The notes beneath the pieces are model-generated. The model had not been told where the DNA came from. It made no database searches and worked only from the letters and a program-made list of their open reading frames with translations. Below are positions 1 to 9,109 of a DNA stretch of 64,000 bases, piece by piece. This DNA is from Bradyrhizobium sp. AZCC 2262. GTDB taxonomy: Bacteria; Pseudomonadota; Alphaproteobacteria; Rhizobiales; Xanthobacteraceae. Location of the stretch: NCBI RefSeq assembly GCF_036924535.1, contig NZ_JAZHRT010000001.1, forward strand, positions 62,001-126,000, written 5' to 3'. Position numbers and translations under genes: made by a program. Positions within the stretch are counted from its first letter, which is position 1, and each line of letters starts with the position of its first letter.

Positions 1-1026
1 GCCGCGTTGGCCTTGCGGGCAGGCCTTGTCCGCGGTGCCCTCGCCATTGTCGCGCTCGATGATCAGGCCGCTGGTGGCGTCGATCATGTTGAAGTCGCCG
101 ATGGCGTTGCCGTTCTGCTCGAATACATATTGCCAGTATCGGCCGGTAAACTTCTCCGCGGCGACGTCGAATTCGAGAATCCGCGAAGCTTCCTTGCCGT
201 CGACCTTTTCAAAGTCCTTCTTCTCGGCGTCCCACAACGGACCTTCGAGCAGGCCGTAGAGGAATTTCCCGTCCTTCGACGCGGCAAAGCCTTCATAGCC
301 CTTGGAGCGGCGCAGATTGACCGTGGTGTAGGTCGCGCCGGGTGCGGCCGGCGACTGCACCGACCAATGGTCGGGCGAGCGCACCGGCTTGCCGTCGGCG
401 GTGGTTTCGAACACGGCCAGGATCTTGCCCATCCTGTCGGCCTTCAGCACATAGGGCCCGAACTCGTCGCCGATCCAGAAGGTGTCGCCGATGATCTGAA
501 AACCCTCGGTGTCGAAATCGGCGCCGGTGAGATAACGTTTTGCCGTGTCCTCGTGCAGGATGCGGAACGGCACCTTCTTGTCGGGATCGTGCAGGAAGAT
601 GGTTTCCTGCCGGTCGATCTTGCCGGTCGCCCAGTCAATCTTGTGGCGGTTGAGGTAGAGCATCGAATCCGCCGAGTTGTAGCGCGAGCCCATGCCGTTG
701 TCGGTGAGCACCCAGAACGAACCGTCCGGCATCACCTTGATGCCGGAATGGCCCTGCAGTGGCTGGCCCTTGAATGGCAGCGATACGCCGGTGGGGCGCT
801 CGTAGGATTTGCCCATCACGCTGCCGATCGCGTCGACGCGCTTGCCGGTGGTGTATTTGCCCGCGGTCTTGAGATCGTCGGGCGCATCGGTGGGGGCGTC
901 GATGAAGGTCTGCGCCGGCAGAACGGCGTGGCCCTTCAGCGTGGCGGGAAATTCGCCTTCGCCCTGCGCAAATGCAGCGCTGGCCAGAAAGACTGAAGCG
1001 ACGGAGCAGAGCAATGACACGCGCAT
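1..1026 (-). CDS. Esterase-like activity of phytase family protein (partial, runs off left edge)
   Basis: The frame is open from the window edge to an ATG at 1026, giving 342 codons without a stop, so the C-terminus lies outside. The N-terminus is a Sec signal peptide (MRVSLLCSVASVFLASAAFA). The mature part has stretches typical of the phytase-like secreted family (PF13449): HSGIKVMPDGSFWVLTDNG near residue 95, then GADFDTEGFQIIGDTFWIGDEFGPYV near 165, and later EGFAASKDGKFLYGLLEG. Family members are periplasmic or extracellular beta-propeller-like proteins of poorly defined substrate, and some act on phosphoesters. A GGAGATC Shine-Dalgarno sequence lies just upstream. It sits 108 bp upstream of hmuV on the same strand but is separated from the heme operon by a gap and probably has its own promoter. 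Family membership is fairly sure; substrate is unknown. Confidence 0.75.
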   Translation of the reverse strand, partial: MRVSLLCSVASVFLASAAFAQGEGEFPATLKGHAVLPAQTFIDAPTDAPDDLKTAGKYTTGKRVDAIGSVMGKSYERPTGVSLPFKGQPLQGHSGIKVMPDGSFWVLTDNGMGSRYNSADSMLYLNRHKIDWATGKIDRQETIFLHDPDKKVPFRILHEDTAKRYLTGADFDTEGFQIIGDTFWIGDEFGPYVLKADRMGKILAVFETTADGKPVRSPDHWSVQSPAAPGATYTTVNLRRSKGYEGFAASKDGKFLYGLLEGPLWDAEKKDFEKVDGKEASRILEFDVAAEKFTGRYWQYVFEQNGNAIGDFNMIDATSGLIIERDNGEGTADKACPQGQRG

Positions 1027-1133
1027 GGCGGATCTCCTGTGAATGATGGTGCGCTGTGTCTTGCGGAGCTGCTGTTACAGTTGACTGACAGTTTTGTGAA
1101 AGCCACGTAACGCCGTGGGATAAAGCTGCGGCG

Positions 1134-1940
1134 TTATGCCGTTGGCGCGCCGGTGGGCCGCATGGTCTGCGGCAGCAGGAACGGCACGCCGTCCTCGGTG
1201 TAGTCGATCGTGACGTCGACCTCGAAAATCCGGCGGATGGTCTCGGCCGTGATCGCATCGGTGCGGCCGCCGTCGACGGCGAGCTTGCCACGGTGCAGCA
1301 GCACGATGCGGTCGGCGAAGCGCATTGCCAGATTGAGGTCGTGCAGCACGGCGATCACGGCGGTGCCATTCTGCGCGCGCCCTCTTGCCGTCTCCACCAG
1401 ATCGATCTGGTGGCGCATGTCGAGGCTGGAGGTCGGCTCGTCCAGCAGCAGCAGGCCGGGGCCGTGCAGTTGTTCGCCGCAGGCGAGCTGCACCAGCACG
1501 CGGGCAAAATGCGCGCGCTGCTGCTCGCCGCCGGAGAGCGTCGGCAATTGCCGGTGGCTGAAAGGCGTGAGCCCGACCTCGTCCAGCGCCGCATCGACCA
1601 GCCTTTGCGCGGCGGCGCGGCCGGTGTCGCCCGCGCCCATATGGACGATTTCCTCGACCGTGAACGGGAAGGTGACGTTGACATGCTGCGACAGCATCGC
1701 GCGGTGATGGGCGAGAGCGCGCGGCGCATAGAGATGGATGTCGCGCTGCTTCAATTTGATCTGCCCGCGCGTCGGACGAAGATCGCCGGACAGCATTCGC
1801 AGCAGCGTCGATTTGCCGGCGCCGTTGGGGCCGACGATCGCGACCATTTCGCCGGCCGCGATGCGCAGATCGATGCCGTCGACCAGCGTGGCGCCGCCGA
1901 CCACCATCGAGACCGCCTGCGCTTCGAGAATTGCGGTCAT
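1134..1940 (-). CDS. hmuV: Heme ABC transporter ATP-binding protein HmuV
   Basis: This 268-residue ATPase powers heme import across the inner membrane with HmuU. Walker A GPNGAGKST is at residues 37-45, the signature LSGGEQQR at 135-142, Walker B LLLLDEPT at 163-170 and the switch histidine in VLHDLN at 200. The length and the GEQQRAHFARVL signature fit the heme/iron-siderophore (FepC/HmuV) branch. Its start overlaps the end of hmuU by 4 bp, so translation is probably coupled. It is the last gene of the minus-strand order hemP-hmuT-hmuU-hmuV. Heme rather than siderophore specificity is inferred from the neighbours: HemP, HmuT, a heme receptor, HutX and a heme monooxygenase. Confidence 0.93.
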   Translation of the reverse strand: MTAILEAQAVSMVVGGATLVDGIDLRIAAGEMVAIVGPNGAGKSTLLRMLSGDLRPTRGQIKLKQRDIHLYAPRALAHHRAMLSQHVNVTFPFTVEEIVHMGAGDTGRAAAQRLVDAALDEVGLTPFSHRQLPTLSGGEQQRAHFARVLVQLACGEQLHGPGLLLLDEPTSSLDMRHQIDLVETARGRAQNGTAVIAVLHDLNLAMRFADRIVLLHRGKLAVDGGRTDAITAETIRRIFEVDVTIDYTEDGVPFLLPQTMRPTGAPTA

Positions 1941-3028
1941 AGCGAAACCAGCCCGCGCTGGCGCAACAGCATCCCCAGGAAGAACGGCGCGCCGATCGCC
2001 GCCGTCAGGATGCCGATCGGCATTTCCGCGGGCGCCACGATGGTGCGGGCCAGCGTGTCGGCTCCCACCATCAGCACCGCACCCAACAGCATCGAGGCCG
2101 GCAGCAGTAGCCGGTGCGCCGGCCCGATCACCAGCCGGAGCAGATGCGGCACCACGATGCCGACAAAGCCGACCACGCCGCAGACCGAAACCGCAACGCC
2201 TGTCATCGCCGACACCAGTACGATCGAAATCCGCTTCAGCCGCTCGACGTCGACGCCACTGTGAAAGGCCTCGGCCTCACCCAATACCAGCACATCGAGC
2301 CCGCGCGCGATCGAGACGCAGGCGATCAAAGCGAGCGCCAGCACCGGCGCCAGCGTGGCGAGCTTGGGCCAGGTCGCGCCGCTCAGCGAGCCCAATAGCC
2401 AGAACGTGATGTCGCGCAACTGGCGATCGTCGGCGATGAACACCAAAAGCCCGACGCCGGCATTGGCGATGGCCGCAATCGCAATGCCGGCCAGCAGGAA
2501 GATCGCGATCGACGTCCGCCCCGAGCGGCTCGCGATCGAATACAGAATGATCGTCGTCCCCAGCGAGCCTGCGAAGGCTGCGATCGGCAGCAACTGATTC
2601 TGCATGAAGCGGACGCTCTCACCGATATGGCTGTCGGTGAAGACGATCGCTGCCGCCGCTGCAAACGCCCCGCCGGAGGAAACGCCGACCAGCGCAGGGT
2701 CGGCGAGGGGGTTTCGAAACAGCCCCTGCATAATGGCGCCGGACGCCGCGAGCAACGCGCCCACCATGGCGGCGACGGCGATCCGCGGAATCCGGATCGA
2801 CCACAGCACGAGCTGGTCGCGCGCGAGATTGGGGCCGGCCAAGGCGTCCGGCCACAGGCCAAGCGCCGCGGGCAGCCGTCCCAGCGGAATTCCCGCCGCG
2901 CCAACGGTAAGTGCGATCACCGCCGCGCCGGCAAGCGCGATGAGCAGGCAGGCGAGGGTGAGGGCGGCCGGTGGACGCAGCGCGTAGCCGCTGCGGCGCG
3001 TCGTGCCTGAGCCGGTCAGGGCGGTCAT
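1937..3028 (-). CDS. hmuU: Heme ABC transporter permease HmuU (FecCD family)
   Basis: This is a polytopic inner-membrane permease of about 363 residues from the FecCD/BtuC family, which forms the translocation channel for heme. Family features include PRIAVAAMVGALLAASGAIMQ-type sequence near the N-terminal third (the conserved GAxLAxSGxxxQ loop), NPLADPALVGVSSGGAF, and a C-terminal VGFVGIVVPHLLRLVIGPAH loop that contacts the ATPase. The ATG at 3028 overlaps the hmuT stop codon as ATGA; a TTG nine bases further upstream is possible but less likely. It works with HmuT (periplasmic binding) and HmuV (ATPase). Confidence 0.93.
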   Translation of the reverse strand: MTALTGSGTTRRSGYALRPPAALTLACLLIALAGAAVIALTVGAAGIPLGRLPAALGLWPDALAGPNLARDQLVLWSIRIPRIAVAAMVGALLAASGAIMQGLFRNPLADPALVGVSSGGAFAAAAAIVFTDSHIGESVRFMQNQLLPIAAFAGSLGTTIILYSIASRSGRTSIAIFLLAGIAIAAIANAGVGLLVFIADDRQLRDITFWLLGSLSGATWPKLATLAPVLALALIACVSIARGLDVLVLGEAEAFHSGVDVERLKRISIVLVSAMTGVAVSVCGVVGFVGIVVPHLLRLVIGPAHRLLLPASMLLGAVLMVGADTLARTIVAPAEMPIGILTAAIGAPFFLGMLLRQRGLVSL

Positions 3029-3978
3029 AGCCGGCAATTGGCCGTCAGCACCGCCGGAGCAAACTTTTCCGCCTGCGGCGCCAGCGTCGGGTAGAGCTTG
3101 ATCGAGAGATCGCGCGCCGCGGCCGCCGTGCGCGGCCCAAAGCCAAGCAGATAGAGGCCATCCATGGAAATGAACGCCTTGTTAGCCACGACCGGGGTCA
3201 GCGCAAAGGCGGGATGAAGGTACACCGCCTCCGCGTCGAGCGAATCCTTGCTGCGCGCGATCGAGAGCACGACGTCGGGTTTCGCGGCGATAATCGCCTC
3301 GTCGCTGATGATCTTGTAGCCGTCATAGCCGTCGATCGCGTTGACGCCGCCGGCGAGCGCAATGATCTCATTCGCGGCGGTCTTCTGACCTGCCGCCATG
3401 GCGCGGCCGTTCAACAACGACATCACGAACATCACGCGCACGGGCTTTGTCACCTTGGCGCGCAGCTCGCGCAGCCGGGCCAGATCGCCGGAGACTGCGG
3501 TGGTCAGGCATTCGGCGCGCTTGTCCGCGCCCATGGCGTGGCCGACCAGCTTGATCTTCTCGATCAGCCCTGCTTCCGAAAAGGTTTCGGGCACCAGCAC
3601 CAGCGGCACCTTGGCGGCTTCCAGCACGTCCATGGTTTCCTTCGGCCCGGACCCCTGGACGGCCAGCACCAGCGAGGGATTGAGCCCGAGCACGCCTTCG
3701 GCCGAAAGCTGGCGCATGTAGCCGACATTCGGCTTGTCGCGCAGCGCGGCGGGCGGATAGAGGCTGGTGGTGTCGACGCCGGCAAGGCGGTCCTCGAAAC
3801 CAAGGGCGTAGAGGATTTCCGTGATCGCACCGCCGATCGAGACGATCCGCGCGGGGTCTGCGATCGTGACGTCGCGGTTACGGGCATCATGCACCGTGAT
3901 GCCCGCGGCGAGCGCTGCGCCGCCGAGCAGGAAAGCGCCCGCGGCAGCCGACAATGCGAGCGTGCGACAAAATGTCAT
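3025..3978 (-). CDS. hmuT: Periplasmic heme-binding protein HmuT
   Basis: This 317-residue class III substrate-binding protein has a clear Sec signal peptide (residues 1-25, ending ALAAG). The mature protein begins with TVHDARNRDVTI and has RIVSIGGAITEILYALG near residue 45, the standard FepB/BtuF/HmuT start. The stretch LRDKPNVGYMRQLSAEGVL carries the tyrosine region used by HmuT proteins to hold heme. It passes heme from the outer-membrane receptor to HmuUV. It lies 19 bp downstream of hemP and overlaps hmuU by 4 bp, so it is the first transporter gene of the minus-strand operon. Confidence 0.92.
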   Translation of the reverse strand: MTFCRTLALSAAAGAFLLGGAALAAGITVHDARNRDVTIADPARIVSIGGAITEILYALGFEDRLAGVDTTSLYPPAALRDKPNVGYMRQLSAEGVLGLNPSLVLAVQGSGPKETMDVLEAAKVPLVLVPETFSEAGLIEKIKLVGHAMGADKRAECLTTAVSGDLARLRELRAKVTKPVRVMFVMSLLNGRAMAAGQKTAANEIIALAGGVNAIDGYDGYKIISDEAIIAAKPDVVLSIARSKDSLDAEAVYLHPAFALTPVVANKAFISMDGLYLLGFGPRTAAAARDLSIKLYPTLAPQAEKFAPAVLTANCRL

Positions 3979-3997
3979 TGCCGGTTCACCTGGTCGA

Positions 3998-4204
3998 TCA
4001 CTTGGTCAGAATCAGCTTGTTCTGCGACGTCAGCCGCAGGCGATAGTTTTCCTCGCCATGCGAAATAATGATTTCGCGCTCCGACGCAAACAGCTCGCGG
4101 CTGTCGATTCGGCTGCCGTTCATGGTGAGAAGGCGCCTCGCGGACGACGGATTTTCGGCTTGTTTTCCGGCGCCTCCGACATTGTCTTCTGAAGGTGCCG
4201 CCAT
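3998..4204 (-). CDS. hmuP: Hemin uptake protein HemP/HmuP
   Basis: This small protein (68 residues from the ATG at 4204; an alternative start at 4273 would add 23) has the HemP-family core at its C-terminus: RLLTMNGSRIDSRELF followed by a basic, beta-rich tail ending KLILTK. In Bradyrhizobium japonicum the HmuP protein is an activator needed together with Irr for expression of the heme receptor; in other genera HemP is simply linked to hemin uptake. The shorter start is preferred because the longer one would place the start codon at the edge of the palindrome at 4275-4299. Confidence is high for the family and moderate for the start and for the regulatory role. Confidence 0.85.
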   Translation of the reverse strand: MAAPSEDNVGGAGKQAENPSSARRLLTMNGSRIDSRELFASEREIIISHGEENYRLRLTSQNKLILTK

Positions 4205-4274
4205 AATTGCTGTTGTGTCCCTGCGTTTCCGACCAGCTGTTTGTATAATTTGATCGACGCGCAATCCAACCACT

Positions 4275-4299
4275 GCACTTTACAATCGATATAAAGTGC
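4275..4299. promoter_or_regulatory. Palindromic operator, ICE/Irr-like, between hemP and the heme receptor
   Basis: GCACTTTA (4275-4282) and TAAAGTGC (4292-4299) form a perfect 8-bp inverted repeat around a 9-nt centre. The inner 17 bp (4279-4295) read TTTA-C-AA-TCG-A-T-A-TAAA, close to the iron control element I recall for rhizobial Irr (TTTA and TAAA half-sites 9 bp apart with AA and TT inside). The site lies in the divergent region between hemP/hmuTUV and the receptor, where Irr and HmuP act in B. japonicum. Regulator identity is inferred. Confidence 0.55.
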
Positions 4300-4464
4300 G
4301 CCCCGGCATTATTGACCGGTTCCGCAACGCGGCGTAACCAAGATGAACGCGATACGAGCGGGGGTGCCCGGTCGCGAAAGAAAATTGTTAGCCAGCAAGC
4401 AGCCGCTCATCACCAGCGGCGCCCGCCAGCCAAACCCAAGACACCAATTACAGGTCGGGGCAGT

Positions 4465-6825
4465 ATGGCTTTCGGGGTCAGGCATTCGCGCGCCTTGGTT
4501 TTAGGCGCGTCGGCATTTTCGTTCGCATTGATGTCGTCAAGCGCAGCGTTCTCGCAGGCGCTCGAAGCGGAGGCCGTCACGCGCTCTGCCGAACAGAAAA
4601 AACAGAAGCAGGCCAAGCGCCAGCAAGCCAAGCCGCAGCAGGATGCACAGGCCACGGCGCCGGTTATGAATGCGCGGGCGCAGATTGGAGCCGCGCCGGT
4701 GCAATCGCTCGATACGATTACGGCAGTCGCGACCAAGACCAACGAGCGTGCGATCGACGCGCTGGCGCCGGTCAGTTCTGTGTCGATGGAGCAGATCCAG
4801 GGCCTGCAGCCGAACCGGCTGTCCGACATCTTCTATAACGTGCCCGGCGTGTCATTCCAGGAGCGCGGCGACGATCCCGCGACCGTCATCAACATCCGCG
4901 GCCTGCAGGATTTTGGCCGCGTCGCGGTCGTCGTCGACGGCGCGCGGCAGAACTACCAGCGCACCGGCCACAATGCCAACGGCTCGTTCTTCCTCGATCC
5001 CGAACTGGTCGGCGGCGTGGACGTGGTGCGCGGCCCGACCGCGAACATCTACGGCTCCGGCGCGATCGGCGGCGTGGTCTCGTTCCGCACCAAGGATATC
5101 AACGACGTCGTGCGTCCCGGCGAGCGCTGGGGCGTCGACATGACCGGATCCGGCGGCACCAATAGTGCTCGTGGCCTCGGCTCGATCTTCGGCGGCGTTC
5201 GCGCCGATCCCAATGTCGACGTCTTCGGCGGTGCGGTCTATCGCACGTCGGGCAATTACAAGGACGGCAACGGCACCGAGACCGGCAATACCGGCAACGA
5301 GCTTGCTGCCGGATTGTTGAAGGTTACCGTACGCCCCGCCGAAGGACACGAGATAAAGCTCGGCGGCGTATTTCAGGATTACCAATACAACATCGGTCAG
5401 TTCAATCGCGGACCGGTGCTGACGGCGGCGCAACGCGCGCTGTTCCAGGGTTCGTCGGTCTACGCGTCGGACGCGAAGAACTACATGGGTGCGCTGACCT
5501 GGAAATACAGCAGGCCGGACGACAATCTCTGGGATTGGAATATGTCGCTGTACGGCAATCGTACCGACAACGACCAGACCAAGACATTTCACAACAGCGC
5601 CAGCGGTGCGGCCTTTTGCGGCAACGGCGACACCGGCAACAACATCTCCGGCTGTGTCGGCGACAAGCGCGGCTATTCGCTCAATACCCTCGGCATCGAC
5701 GTCTACAACACGACAAGGTTCAATGTCGGCGACTGGCGCAACGCGGTGACGTTCGGGATCGATGCGTTTCAGGATGACGTGAGCACGTTTGACAGCCGCG
5801 GCAATTCGAACATCACCACGCCCGGCGGCTTGCGGACCATTTCCGGCGGTTTTGCGCAGTTGAAGCAGAACTATTCGACCTGGCTCGAGGTCATCAGTGC
5901 GATCCGTTACGACCGCTACGATCTGCATTCGCCGACGGTGGCGACCGGTGGCGGCGGCGATCGTTTCTCGCCGAAGATCACCATCGGCGTGACGCCGGTG
6001 GCGGGCCTTACGCCCTATGTCAGCTATGCCGAAGGTTATCGTGCGCCATCGATCACGGAGACACTGATCTCGGGTGCACACGCCACCGGCGGCGGACCCG
6101 CTTTCTTCCCTTGCCCGGATGGCACCGTTGGCCTGTTCTGCTTCCTGCCCAATCCGGGCCTGCGGCCGGAGGTCGGCAAGAACAAGGAACTCGGCCTCAA
6201 CGTGAAATATGACGGCATCTTTGCTGCCAACGACAGTTTCCGTGGCAAGTTCAACCTGTTCCGCAACGACATCACCAACTATATCGACCTCGTCCCGTTC
6301 GGATTTGTCGCGGTGCCGCCGTTCGGTACGTTCCCGCAATACTATCAGTACCAGAACATCGCGCAGGCCCAGATCGAGGGCTTCGAGGCCGAGACGATGT
6401 ATGATGCGGGCCTGTGGTATGTCGGCGTCGCCGGCCATCTGATCCGCGGCAAGAACGTCGCGACCAACATTGGGTTGGCGACCATCACGCCGCGCAAGAT
6501 CACCACGACCGGCGGCGTGCGGCTGCTCGACCGCCGGCTGATCTTGGCGGCGCAGTGGTCTTCGTTCGGCGCCAACAACGACATTCCGGCCGGTTATCTG
6601 CCCTCGACCGGGTATGAGCTGGTCAATCTGTACCTGACCTGGCATGCGACAAAGGACATCATGTTCACGGCGTCGATCGACAATCTGTTGAACCAGTACT
6701 ACCGGCCCTATGCCATCCCCGGCAGTTCGACCGACGGCACCACGCAAAACGACGTGTTGTGGTCGAGCCCCGGACCGGGCAGGGTCTACAAGGCCGGCTT
6801 GAAGATCCATTTTGGCGGAGCGTAG
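4465..6825 (+). CDS. hmuR: TonB-dependent heme receptor HmuR
   Basis: This is an outer-membrane receptor that takes up heme or hemoproteins using energy from TonB-ExbB-ExbD. The frame is open from 4312, but the signal peptide (MAFGVRHSRALVLGASAF and on) begins at 4465 and the operator-like palindrome ends at 4299, so 4465 is the better start (786 residues). After a lysine/glutamine-rich stretch, the plug domain shows VPGVSFQERGDDPATVINIRG, a VDGARQNYQR segment and VDVVRGPTANIYGSGAIGG. The barrel contains the FRAP-box equivalent AEGYRAPSI and the NPNL-box equivalent NPGLRPEVGKNKELG, both marks of heme receptors. The downstream genes on the same strand encode heme breakdown or trafficking proteins and the TonB system. 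Confidence 0.93.
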   Translation: MAFGVRHSRALVLGASAFSFALMSSSAAFSQALEAEAVTRSAEQKKQKQAKRQQAKPQQDAQATAPVMNARAQIGAAPVQSLDTITAVATKTNERAIDALAPVSSVSMEQIQGLQPNRLSDIFYNVPGVSFQERGDDPATVINIRGLQDFGRVAVVVDGARQNYQRTGHNANGSFFLDPELVGGVDVVRGPTANIYGSGAIGGVVSFRTKDINDVVRPGERWGVDMTGSGGTNSARGLGSIFGGVRADPNVDVFGGAVYRTSGNYKDGNGTETGNTGNELAAGLLKVTVRPAEGHEIKLGGVFQDYQYNIGQFNRGPVLTAAQRALFQGSSVYASDAKNYMGALTWKYSRPDDNLWDWNMSLYGNRTDNDQTKTFHNSASGAAFCGNGDTGNNISGCVGDKRGYSLNTLGIDVYNTTRFNVGDWRNAVTFGIDAFQDDVSTFDSRGNSNITTPGGLRTISGGFAQLKQNYSTWLEVISAIRYDRYDLHSPTVATGGGGDRFSPKITIGVTPVAGLTPYVSYAEGYRAPSITETLISGAHATGGGPAFFPCPDGTVGLFCFLPNPGLRPEVGKNKELGLNVKYDGIFAANDSFRGKFNLFRNDITNYIDLVPFGFVAVPPFGTFPQYYQYQNIAQAQIEGFEAETMYDAGLWYVGVAGHLIRGKNVATNIGLATITPRKITTTGGVRLLDRRLILAAQWSSFGANNDIPAGYLPSTGYELVNLYLTWHATKDIMFTASIDNLLNQYYRPYAIPGSSTDGTTQNDVLWSSPGPGRVYKAGLKIHFGGA

Positions 6826-6959
6826 TTCGACGAGCTGACAAGCCAATAAAGTTGCACCGGGCCGCGCTGATGCTCCAGCGCGGCTGCGGTGCGTTCATGT
6901 TTCCAATCACTCAAACGGTACGCCAGGCGCACCCCAGCAACCCAGCAAGGAGATTTCAA

Positions 6960-7295
6960 ATGTTTATCGCAATGAACCGGTTCCAGGTGAAGATTGGCTC
7001 CGAAGCGGCCTTCGAGACCGTCTGGCGCACGCGCGAGTCCTATCTCAGCAGCATGGCCGGCTTCGTCGAGTTTCATCTGCTCAAGGGCCCCGTCGCCGAG
7101 GATCACACGCTGTACTCGTCGCATACGGTCTGGGTCGACAAGGCCGCGTTCGAAGCCTGGACCAAATCGGATGAGTTCCGTCGGGCCCATGCCCGCGCCG
7201 ACAACAAGACCGGCGAAAGCCTCTATCTCGGCCATCCCAAGTTCGAAGGATTCGACGTGATCCTGAGCGAGCGCAAATCCAGCGCCGCCGCGTGA
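6960..7295 (+). CDS. Heme-degrading monooxygenase (IsdG/HmuD-HmuQ type)
   Basis: This 111-residue ABM/IsdG-fold protein has the start MFIAMNRFQVK, the segment SMAGFVEFHLLKGP, and SSHTVWVDKAAFEAW, with a C-terminal KFEGFDVI. These match bacterial heme oxygenases of the IsdG class, which as dimers cleave cytosolic heme to release iron; B. japonicum HmuQ and HmuD are characterised members. The ATG at 6960 has an AAGGAG ribosome-binding site eight bases upstream, so the longer open frame from 6759 is not used. It lies 134 bp after hmuR and its stop almost touches the next gene (hutX), supporting one operon. I cannot say from sequence whether it corresponds to HmuQ or HmuD. Confidence 0.85.
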   Translation: MFIAMNRFQVKIGSEAAFETVWRTRESYLSSMAGFVEFHLLKGPVAEDHTLYSSHTVWVDKAAFEAWTKSDEFRRAHARADNKTGESLYLGHPKFEGFDVILSERKSSAAA

Positions 7296-7309
7296 AGGGG
7301 GAGGGTGCG

Positions 7310-7825
7310 ATGTTGAGCACGGAGTTGGCCGACCTCAAGGCGTATATGGCCGAGAATCCGGGCGCGGTGATCGAGGATGTGGCGCGGCAGCGGAAGGTCA
7401 CGCCGCGCGCCGTACTCGAGGCGCTGCCGGAAGCGATGGTGCGCATCGGCGCCGGCGGCGAGTTTGGCGCTGCCATGAACGATGTCGCGCAATGGGGCGA
7501 GGTGACGCTGATCGTCCACACCGACGACGCGATCTTCGAGTTCACGGGCTCGATCCCGGCGGGCGAGGTCGGCCGCGGCTATTTCAACCTGATGCAGCCG
7601 AAGGGGCTTCACGGCCATCTCCGGCACGAGCGCTGCGCGGCTGTCGCTTTTGTCGAGCGTCCCTTCATGGGCAAGTCTTCGGCCTTCATCGCCTTCATCA
7701 ATGTCGACGGCGGCATCATGTTCAAGGTGTTCGTCGGCCGCGACGAACAGCGTGCGTTGCGCGGCGACCAGTTGCAGCGCTTTCATGCGCTTGCCGAGAG
7801 GATCGCGTCCGCCCGCGCGGCGTAG
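7310..7825 (+). CDS. hutX: Heme utilization cytosolic carrier protein HutX
   Basis: This protein of about 171 residues belongs to the HutX/HuvX family of cytoplasmic heme carriers. The sequence begins with a helical segment (ELADLKAYMAENPGAVIEDVARQRKV) followed by the beta core: GEVTLIVHTDDAIFEF, SIPAGEVGRGYFNL, and RHERCAAVAFVERPFMGKSSAFIAF. HutX is thought to move heme from the importer to degrading enzymes. The ATG at 7310 is preferred to a GTG at 7292 because GGGGAGG lies about six bases before it. It follows the heme monooxygenase by 14 bp and precedes exbB by 31 bp. Confidence 0.87.
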   Translation: MLSTELADLKAYMAENPGAVIEDVARQRKVTPRAVLEALPEAMVRIGAGGEFGAAMNDVAQWGEVTLIVHTDDAIFEFTGSIPAGEVGRGYFNLMQPKGLHGHLRHERCAAVAFVERPFMGKSSAFIAFINVDGGIMFKVFVGRDEQRALRGDQLQRFHALAERIASARAA

Positions 7826-7856
7826 CCGATCCGCATTGTCAGTCCGGGAGATGACC

Positions 7857-8642
<786 letters not shown>

Positions 8643-8660
8643 GCAACGGGAGGGCCGGCG

Positions 8661-9104
8661 ATGGCTGTCAAACTGGGTAACGCCGTCGGTGGACGGGCGC
8701 GTGGCGGCGGCGACGATCTCGTCGAGGCGCACGAGATCAACGTCACGCCGTTCATCGACGTGATGCTGGTGCTCTTGATCATCTTCATGGTCGCTGCCCC
8801 GCTGGCCACCGTCGATCTCGGCGTCAATCTCCCGGCCAGCACCGTCGAGCCGTCGCCGCGCCCGGACAAGCCGTTGTTCGTCACGGTGAAGCCGGATCTT
8901 TCGGTTGCGGTCGGCGAGGACGTCATCGCGCGCGACGCGTTGACCGGCGCCCTCGATGCCGCCACCAAGGGAGAGAAGAACGAACGCATCTATGTGCGCG
9001 CCGACAAGGTCGTCAGCTATGGCGACCTGATGGAGGTGATGAACCTGTTGCGCAATGCCGGTTACCTCAAGATCGCGCTGGTCGGCCTCGACGGCCGCAG
9101 TTGA
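8661..9104 (+). CDS. exbD: TonB-system transport protein ExbD
   Basis: This is a 147-residue ExbD/TolR family protein. The single N-terminal membrane helix follows the conserved HEINVTPFIDVMLVLLIIFMVAAP motif, whose aspartate carries protons. The periplasmic domain ends with RIYVRADKVVSYGDLMEVMNLLRNAGYLKIALV, the usual ExbD C-terminal fold. It assembles with ExbB and TonB. It lies 18 bp after exbB, and its stop overlaps or lies next to the tonB start, so translation is probably coupled. Confidence 0.94.
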   Translation: MAVKLGNAVGGRARGGGDDLVEAHEINVTPFIDVMLVLLIIFMVAAPLATVDLGVNLPASTVEPSPRPDKPLFVTVKPDLSVAVGEDVIARDALTGALDAATKGEKNERIYVRADKVVSYGDLMEVMNLLRNAGYLKIALVGLDGRS

Positions 9105-9109
9105 CCGTC

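Noticed and set aside
7..996. Long plus-strand open frame of 329 codons
   Set aside because: It is the antisense of the phytase-like gene, whose minus-strand frame has a signal peptide and family motifs.
4852..6846. Long minus-strand open frame of 664 codons
   Set aside because: Antisense shadow of hmuR; high GC removes stops in several frames. No motif or start signal.
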